Positions 9,185 through 12,581 of a DNA stretch of 12,581 nucleotides are shown here, piece after piece. The notes beneath the pieces were generated by a model that was not told where the DNA came from, ran no database searches, and was given only the letters and a program-made list of their open reading frames with translations. The stretch covers positions 1-12,581 of the forward strand of contig JABYQS010000820.1 of NCBI GenBank assembly GCA_022592435.1, in the 5' to 3' direction. The position numbers were made by a program, and so were the translations under genes. The first letter of the stretch is position 1; each line of letters opens with the position of its first letter. Source of the DNA: Cerioporus squamosus (lineage: Eukaryota > Basidiomycota > Agaricomycetes > Polyporales > Polyporaceae).

Positions 9185-11225
9185 ATGACGGTTCCAAGAA
9201 CATCAACACCCGTTTCGCCCACAAGACTGAAGAGGCACGGCGCGCGACTCGTGCATGGCGTCCAGGAGAAGACGACGTGGTTCATCAATAACATCGCTAA
9301 GACACATCCTGTGAGCCTGTAACGTGAGACGTGCTGCTGCGCGTAGTTCATGGGGAACGCGTGGGGTGTCTGCAGAAACCGTCCATCTATCTCCGTTCGC
9401 GGCGAGCGACCATCCGTCGTCGCAAATCAACATGGTCAGCGGAAGGACTCAAAGAAGGAGAGGTATGTGCTCTAACCTACTACATATGTGCGCTTACAGA
9501 GGTTCTGGAGCAGACTGTATCGACGAGGTCACACTCCAAGAAGACATGTTCCTATGAAGCTTCTCCTCCAAGAGCGCTGAGATCGTTCAAGAAGGTCAAG
9601 GTACGTGTGGACCCCTCATATCCGCATGATGTCAGGGAGGCTTGTGCACCACGTCGTCGATGCCATACGAGCTGTTTCCTACCACCACAATTCGCACGAG
9701 TCGAGGGAAGGTCACGTAATCCCTGCAGTCGGTCATGTAAATTGCTGTACTGCTGTCATCATTGCTGCTTGTGCATTTGCAAGCGTTGAAGATGCGTGGA
9801 GTTCCGCTACTCCCGTCATGGCGATCCATGTAATGACTATATGCGCATCAGTACGACACTGTTGGCGTCCTTGAGCAGGATCGACGTCGGACGAAACGGT
9901 TCGTATTTTGACGATACTCCTTTCTACAGTCATTGCAAGAGGATTCCGACTCGGACTCGGATCTTGAAGACTTTGGACAGGTAATTCTCGGTGTCTTCTT
10001 TCAGCCGCAACGAGCTGACATTGACCATCAGCTCTGCTCGGTTGCCAACGAAGACTCGACGCGCAGTGGGTTCACTCAGTACCACTCCGCCGTCTCCCAC
10101 GTGTCCGATCTGGACGATATGGCGGCTATAGCAGAACTATCCATCATAGACGAAGATTCCGGCATAGCGTTCACAAGCTCGCCTCAAGTGAGTTGCTTGT
10201 GTACAGCACGTCCCATCTAACTAATCACAGGACGCAAGCGCTGCAAGGAACGTTCTGTGAACGATCCTGCACTCTTTCAAATCTCGTGTTCGCGCTCATT
10301 CGAGGACGGTGCAAGTCGCTTCACAATACAACCACCCCGCACACCCTACCTCCTTGCGGCACCGACACCATCAATGTTCTAACTATGCCTACGCCCCAGA
10401 TCTCTCAGTCTCCTGTCTTCCAGCCTCGCTCTCCGATCACGCTCGCAAAATATGTTCAAGCCACCGCCTCCTCCCAGTCTCCGTGTCTTACTCCCGCTGC
10501 CAGCACTAGATCGCTCTCTCCCGTCCCTTCGATACCCTCCTGCAATCGGTGCTGCCTGGCTCACTTGAGGACGGTGTCATCTGTCGCGCTTGCGAACGGC
10601 AGTGCTCGCGTGCAAGATGTGGTATCAAGCAAACGACGGTGGCCGACGACTGCAGCTCACTGAGCCATTCATCCGACCCGCAGAGAGCAACGCCAGCGTA
10701 CGGGCGGTCATGGGGGTTCTAGGCGTCCCGGCAGCACGGCGACGGTTGGCTTGGGCTCGAGCCCTCCGTTACTCTGAGGAAGAAGCTCCCGTTCAAGGTC
10801 GTCGAACGCGCCATACAGCCACCCTGCTCCCGCTGCAACTACGATTCCTGCGCTCGCCCTGGCAACTGTCGAGATCGGGCGACACGTGGCGACGCCTCCG
10901 CAAACACTCGCTGGACGCCGTGAAGAAGACACGGGACACCCTCCGCGCTCTGTTCGGCTTGCATCTGCATTCGTCACTGTCATTCAAGTCCGTTTCTGCT
11001 GTTCCTCCTCCCCGGTCCTGGTCCTGTCTGCCGCGCGGCGACCTCGCGTTTACATCACCGGCGACACCTGACTCCTCGGCGGCATCGTGGACAGCTCGTA
11101 TCGCTCCGTATCGGCTGGCGCACTGCTCATCTGAGCCTTCCCCATCGTACGGATCGTCGCTCTTCCACCGCCAGCTGGCGTGCGTTACCTCTGGATCGCG
11201 GTTCGTCGAGCATCTTGTTGTTTAG
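9185..11225 (+). CDS. Unrecognised multi-exon gene, acidic/Ser-rich with Cys clusters, frame disrupted
   Basis: I do not recognise the product. The first plausible ATG is 9185 (MTVPRTSTPVSPTRLKRHG, exon to about 9310). The best-supported piece is exon 9930-9980 (SLQEDSDSDSDLEDFGQ), a clean 51-base intron 9981-10031 with a CTGAC branch site, and exon 10032-10187 (LCSVANED to FTSSPQ). Next comes an intron ending CTAACTAATCACAG at 10230; reading on as RKRCKERSVNDPALFQ requires one extra base at its 5' junction (CAAGTGAG, perhaps a collapsed GG). Two more one-base losses, near 10380 and near 10530, would join FTIQPPRTPYLLAAP, TPQISQSPVFQPRSP and DTLLQSVLPGSLEDG. Cys-rich VICRACERQCSRARC (10576-10620) and CSRCNYDSCARPGNC (10825-10869) follow in one frame with a TAG between. 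The 3' end is unsure; the last open frame closes at 11225. It may be a real gene with sequence errors, or a pseudogene. Confidence 0.4.
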
Positions 11226-11871
11226 CTCTCTCGGCCTTGGCGGCGTGCGCTGCGAACTGCCATCGCGGCTCGCTGTGCAGGCTCGGCGGACCGACAGAAC
11301 GGAGACCCGCCGCTGTGGACGACATCATTTCGCTAACCAGACGCTTTCTTTCTCGTTATTGTACTTCTTGGATGTGCTATATATCGCATATGTATCAATG
11401 AAGCTGTTTCGTTCAACGTTCGGCGGCGGTGAGTAAGCCCGAGAAGCTGCTGGACGAGCGTGGTGGTGCAGACGGCCGCCAGAGGTGACAGCATGGGCGC
11501 CCAGAGCCCCGGCGACTTGCCGGCAAACGCTAAGCGTGGCCACCGAGGCCAAGCGAGGCCTACAGACGTCGTCGCGCTCGTCGTCTCTGTCCTCTAACCA
11601 CCACGATGGCCCGCGTCCCCCGGAAAGACCACGGAGAGCCGGCGACGCGCTGTGCGGAACGCGGAGGCGGAGAGGGAGGATGAACGCTGTCGGAGCGGAT
11701 CGGCTGGACGCGCGGGGCGCTCGAGTTACCAAAAGTACGAGTACCACTTCTCCGTTCCCTGCGAGTGCCAGACGCAGGCAGCCATCCACTCCGCTGGTTT
11801 CGCGACCCCCAGACTGGCCACCGTCCCCGCCAGCTCATGTCTCCCTCTATCCCCCATCTCCCTCCCCCACC
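11226..11871. promoter_or_regulatory. Intergenic region upstream of the NRAMP gene
   Basis: These 646 bases should hold the 3' end of the preceding gene and the NRAMP promoter. An AT-rich patch with TATATAT near 11378-11386 could be a polyadenylation efficiency element or a distant TATA box; it lies almost 500 bases before the start codon. Open frames on both strands here show no recognisable domain. The last bases before the start are a CT-rich tract (about 11836-11870), common in front of fungal start codons. Confidence 0.4.
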
Positions 11872-12581
11872 ATGCTCGACGCGCAAGAGAGCAAGGCCCC
11901 TGTCGTTCTCCCGCCCCATCCTCCCGGCGATGACGACAGAGACAAAGGCGAAGACGGAGGCCAGCACGCTCGGGTGGCTCCGTCGCGCACAGAGGATGCC
12001 TGGGTCGTCGTGCAGCACGCAACGAAACATACGGGCGTGGGCATCGTCTGCGCCGTCGCGTACTTTGATCCGTAAGTAGTGCTGCAGTTCCAAGCTCGAA
12101 TGAAGCTGAATCGACGCATGTCAGCGGGAACTGGGGTGTCGATCTCCAGCGGGCTCGGAGTTCGGGTACAAGCTGCTCTTTGTCGTCCTCCTCGCTGGCA
12201 TATTCGCGATATTCATGCAGGTGCGCGTTCTGCTCTCGTGCTTGGTGTATGCGCGTCGCTGAAAGTTCGGACCAGACACAAGCCTCCCGCCTCGGTTGCG
12301 TCACTGGTCTCAGTACGTGCAGCCGTCGTCCCCACGATCGTCCAGCACACTGATGTATGCGCAGATCTTGCTTCCCACTGCCGTCTCCTGCTGCACGACC
12401 GCCCGAAACACAAGCTGCTATGGCGGTGGCTCGCCCTGTACCCCTATATGTGCTCGCCGAGATCGCCATCATCAGCACCGACCTCGCTGAGCTCCTCGGC
12501 TCGGCCATCGCGCTGTGCATGCTGTTCCCGACACTCCCGCTGTGGGCGGGTGTCCTCCTTGACCGCGTCCGACGTGCTCTC
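11872..12581 (+). CDS. NRAMP-family divalent metal (Mn/Fe) transporter, N-terminal part, frame-broken
   Basis: NRAMP/SMF transporters carry Mn2+, Fe2+ and related ions with protons across plasma, vacuolar or endosomal membranes. The ATG at 11872 has a good context (CCACCATGC). Exons: 11872-12071, 12125-12220, 12276-12312, 12365 onward, with introns of 53, 55 and 52 bases. Seen: helix 1 with VGIVCAVAYFDPGNWGVDLQ, whose DPGN (about 66-69) is the metal-binding motif; then LLFVVLLAGIFAIFMQ, SRLGCVTGL, a cytosolic loop HDRPKHKLLWRW, IAIISTDLAELLGSAIAL and FPTLPLWAGV. The helix 6 MPH motif lies beyond the window. Frame is lost at about 12149 (CAG-CGG, one base short), about 12441-12445 (CCCC run, one short) and about 12559-12561 (one extra). 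An overlapping frame from an ATG at 11930 reads TLGWLRRAQR, also family-like, so a further break in the N-terminus is possible. Confidence 0.85.

Noticed and set aside
10590..11225. 211-codon uninterrupted open frame starting with an internal start
   Set aside because: It is Arg/Ser/Leu-rich without a domain, and the neighbouring frame carries the Cys clusters; its GC-rich context makes long chance frames likely. I use only its end as an outer limit for the gene.
11325..11789. 154-codon minus-strand frame upstream of the NRAMP gene
   Set aside because: No domain or splice support, low-complexity composition, and it overlaps the likely NRAMP promoter.
1..12581. Secondary-metabolite cluster suggested by a flavin monooxygenase and a transporter
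   Set aside because: No synthase, P450 or cluster regulator is present, and condensin and kinase genes lie between the two.

Overview
The window reads as nuclear DNA from a filamentous basidiomycete, probably an Agaricomycete. Evidence: genes are broken by many very short introns (mostly 49-62 bases) with GT-AG ends, codons are GC-rich, genes are packed on both strands, and the protein families fit. The taxonomic placement is inference; no database was consulted. I found no CRISPR array, rRNA, tRNA, prophage or intact transposon.

Layout, left to right. (1) 1-579, minus: the N-terminal part of an FAD-dependent monooxygenase of the salicylate-hydroxylase type, cut by the window edge and interrupted by three apparent one-base losses. 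(2) 580-1557: intergenic region between divergent genes, with a 13-bp inverted repeat holding an E-box next to a MluI cell-cycle box, and a forkhead-type inverted pair further upstream. (3) 1558-7222, plus: a complete SMC4 condensin ATPase gene, 17 exons, 1601 residues, every splice phase consistent, including one GC-AG intron. (4) 7223-7371: a short convergent gap. (5) 7372-8878, minus: a complete four-exon CDK-like kinase of 444 residues whose features resemble monomeric CDK-activating kinases (Cak1/Csk1 type). (6) 8879-9184: divergent promoter. (7) 9185 to about 11225, plus: an unrecognised intron-containing gene that cannot be read through cleanly, with acidic/Ser-rich and Cys-rich segments. 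(8) 11226-11871: intergenic. (9) 11872-12581, plus: the N-terminal part of an NRAMP-family divalent metal transporter, again with single-base frame breaks and cut by the window edge.

How they fit: SMC4 and the kinase lie tail to tail and may both belong to cell-cycle biology (CAK activates Cdk1, which phosphorylates SMC4 in yeasts), though adjacency does not show a functional link. The flanking monooxygenase and metal transporter look unrelated. The most striking pattern is technical or evolutionary: the roughly 7.3 kb covering SMC4 and the kinase has no frame break, while each of the three flanking genes has apparent one-base indels, often at homopolymers. I see no convincing new biological system here.
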